A stretch of DNA of 5,230 nt from NCBI GenBank assembly GCA_045600025.1, contig JAZRXC010000059.1, positions 1 to 5,230 on the forward strand, given 5' to 3'. Below the pieces are notes generated by a model. The model saw nothing but the letters and a program-made list of their open reading frames with translations. It was not told the DNA's origin and searched no databases. The DNA is from UBA3774 sp045600025. GTDB lineage: Bacteria; Bacillota; Clostridia; Lachnospirales; Lachnospiraceae. Made by a program: the position numbers and the translations under genes. Within the stretch, counting starts at the first letter, position 1; each line of letters begins with the position of its first letter. Below are positions 4,027-5,230 of the stretch, in pieces.

Positions 4027-5161
4027 ATATTGTTACAATCTGTGAATGATATTCATCAGGTAGTTTAATGCCTTTCGGATACGCGGCGCAACAATACAGA
4101 TCGCTGGCTATTCTGTCCGGCTGATAGGATTCATCCGGGGCATCAGCCAGTTTTGTTACTATCGGTATTTGCGTTCTTTCTTTTATTTCATGCAATACGG
4201 GAGAATTCTTTTTTAATCCGAGCACGCGGGCAAATGTAGGCGCCTGCGTTTCTTTTCTGATACCCAACAATATATGAATCAGTACTCGCTGAACACGCGT
4301 TTTGGTGTAGTTTTTAGTTGTTAACGCATCTGCAAGTTGACTGAATGATAAGCCTTTGCCTGTGAACCTAACTATACGTGCTGCAAGTTCCGGTGAAACG
4401 TCAGCATAATCGGTTAGGTTTTCCGGATTCTCAGTGAGAAGTTTATATGCGAGCATATCACTGAATGCATCTTCATCTATGTGGTAGGTCAATAATTCTG
4501 CTGATGATTTCGGCAGAAGAGCAGAGACGTTTTCGGAATTACCTGATATGAGAGCTTCTCTTATTGCTGTGCCGGTTTCAATATGACCTGCACCGCTTCT
4601 TGCGATAGCAACAGTATTAATGTCTAAATTTTGCTTCAATATAGTTTTCTCATATTCAATTGCAAGTATGTTATTTGGCTCTGAAGCAAGTGCGCCGCAT
4701 CCCGGAAGAATTGCATCAATGGCAGCTGCGCTTGCGGCAGGATAACTCTTGCCGGAGCGAAGCAGATTGCTAAGTGTTGCCTTGAACTGCTCCGGCTCAA
4801 TAATTAATAATTCTGCTATCGCACGCAATTTTTGCGATTCGGAGGGTCCACATTCGCAACCATAAGAGATTGTATCTATACCGAGCTGATTTAAGAGCCC
4901 TACAGCCCCGTATGCAAAGAATTCGGCGCTTGCACAGGAATATACTATAGGGAGCTCAAAAACTGCGTCTACGCCCGCCTCAAGGGCCATACGCGCCCGC
5001 GTATGTTTGTCTACGATAGCCGGAAGACCCCGTTGTACATAATTACCGCTCATTACTGCCACGGCATAGTCGGCACCGGAGGCGCGAAGCGACTCGGCCA
5101 GATGGTAGGTATGGCCGTTATGAAAAGGGTTATATTCAGCTATCAGCCCTACGATTTTCAT
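4025..5161 (-). CDS. tmcAL: tRNA(Met) cytidine acetate ligase TmcAL (YlbM family)
   Basis: The enzyme uses ATP and acetate to acetylate C34 of elongator tRNA-Met, which keeps the CAT anticodon from misreading isoleucine ATA codons. The protein has 378 residues, slightly shorter than typical members of about 400. The N-terminal nucleotidyltransferase-like domain shows GLIAEYNPFHNGH (5-17), with the ATP-binding HNGH, and then MSGNYVQRGLPAIVDKHTRARMALEAG (37-63) with FELP (68-71). Later family signatures are SEPNNILAIEY (160-170), IARSGAGH (186-193), TAIREAL (198-204) and the basic tRNA-contacting YTKTRVQRVLIHILLGI (285-301). The start ATG overlaps the TGA of the upstream minus-strand gene (ATGA), and no clear Shine-Dalgarno is visible, so translation is probably coupled. 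The stop is 3 bases from a bidirectional terminator. No tRNA-Met gene lies in this window. The family call is strong; the reaction is known from the Bacillus subtilis member. Confidence 0.94.
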   Translation of the reverse strand: MKIVGLIAEYNPFHNGHTYHLAESLRASGADYAVAVMSGNYVQRGLPAIVDKHTRARMALEAGVDAVFELPIVYSCASAEFFAYGAVGLLNQLGIDTISYGCECGPSESQKLRAIAELLIIEPEQFKATLSNLLRSGKSYPAASAAAIDAILPGCGALASEPNNILAIEYEKTILKQNLDINTVAIARSGAGHIETGTAIREALISGNSENVSALLPKSSAELLTYHIDEDAFSDMLAYKLLTENPENLTDYADVSPELAARIVRFTGKGLSFSQLADALTTKNYTKTRVQRVLIHILLGIRKETQAPTFARVLGLKKNSPVLHEIKERTQIPIVTKLADAPDESYQPDRIASDLYCCAAYPKGIKLPDEYHSQIVTI

Positions 5162-5230
5162 TTATTGTTTTCAGCAACAAGTTCGCGGTACATTCTGAGT
5201 ACTTCTGCAGTAGCTTTGTCGTGAGCAGCG
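5158..5230 (-). CDS. 3' end of an unidentified gene upstream of tmcAL
   Basis: On the minus strand a frame is open from the window edge to TGA at 5160-5158, giving 23 residues that end in LRMYRELVAENNK. The segment looks like a charged amphipathic C-terminal helix. Its TGA overlaps the tmcAL ATG by four bases (ATGA), the usual arrangement of co-transcribed, translationally coupled genes, which is the main evidence that the frame is real. Too little is visible to name the family. Confidence 0.6.
   Translation of the reverse strand, partial: AAHDKATAEVLRMYRELVAENNK

Noticed and set aside
5003..5224. 73-codon open frame on the + strand at the right edge
   Set aside because: Antisense to the conserved N-terminus of tmcAL, which is clearly the real gene; no family resemblance.

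Overview
The window looks like chromosomal DNA of a low- to mid-GC Firmicute, most likely a clostridial or Oscillospiraceae-type gut anaerobe. Four things suggest this: the protein families (RdgB/HAM1, a stand-alone ComEC/Rec2-type metallo-beta-lactamase protein, a YlbM/TmcAL protein), Firmicute-style tRNA sequences, intrinsic terminators with A/T tails, and an AGGAGG Shine-Dalgarno. This is inferred by recognition; no search was run.

Layout. (1) 1-352: 3' end of rdgB (nucleotide-pool cleansing), + strand. (2) 361-902: a tRNA operon, Pro(TGG)-Gly(TCC)-His(GTG)-Gln(TTG)-Lys(TTT), driven by a full-consensus TTGACA-N17-TATAAT promoter that starts 8 bases after the rdgB stop, and closed by a strong terminator. 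None of the five tRNAs encodes CCA, and tRNA-Gly appears to carry C instead of U at position 33. (3) 943-1923: a membrane-anchored or secreted ComEC/Rec2-like MBL-fold hydrolase. It has no Shine-Dalgarno and its only obvious promoter lies so close that the mRNA may be leaderless. (4) 1924-2269: a non-coding, AT-rich stretch with an 83-base imperfect inverted repeat, an (AT)11 tract, an 18-bp direct repeat spaced 22 bp, and short palindromes. (5) 2270-2578: a small XRE/Cro-type regulator with a perfect AGGAGG. (6) 2606-2642: a terminator-like hairpin only 17 bases before the next gene. (7) 2660-3988: a CPA2-type cation:proton antiporter without a cytoplasmic regulatory domain. (8) 3997-4026: a hairpin acting as terminator for both convergent strands. 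(9) 4025-5161, minus strand: tmcAL (ylbM), which acetylates the wobble C of elongator tRNA-Met. It overlaps by ATGA the end of an unidentified upstream minus-strand gene (5158-5230).

Most of the window is housekeeping. The part that looks least ordinary is 1924-2660: repeat-rich upstream DNA, a small HTH regulator, then a terminator hairpin directly before an ion antiporter that has no visible promoter of its own. A regulator-attenuator-transporter unit is a reasonable hypothesis, but the sequence alone does not prove it. I found no CRISPR array, transposase, phage gene or toxin-antitoxin pair.
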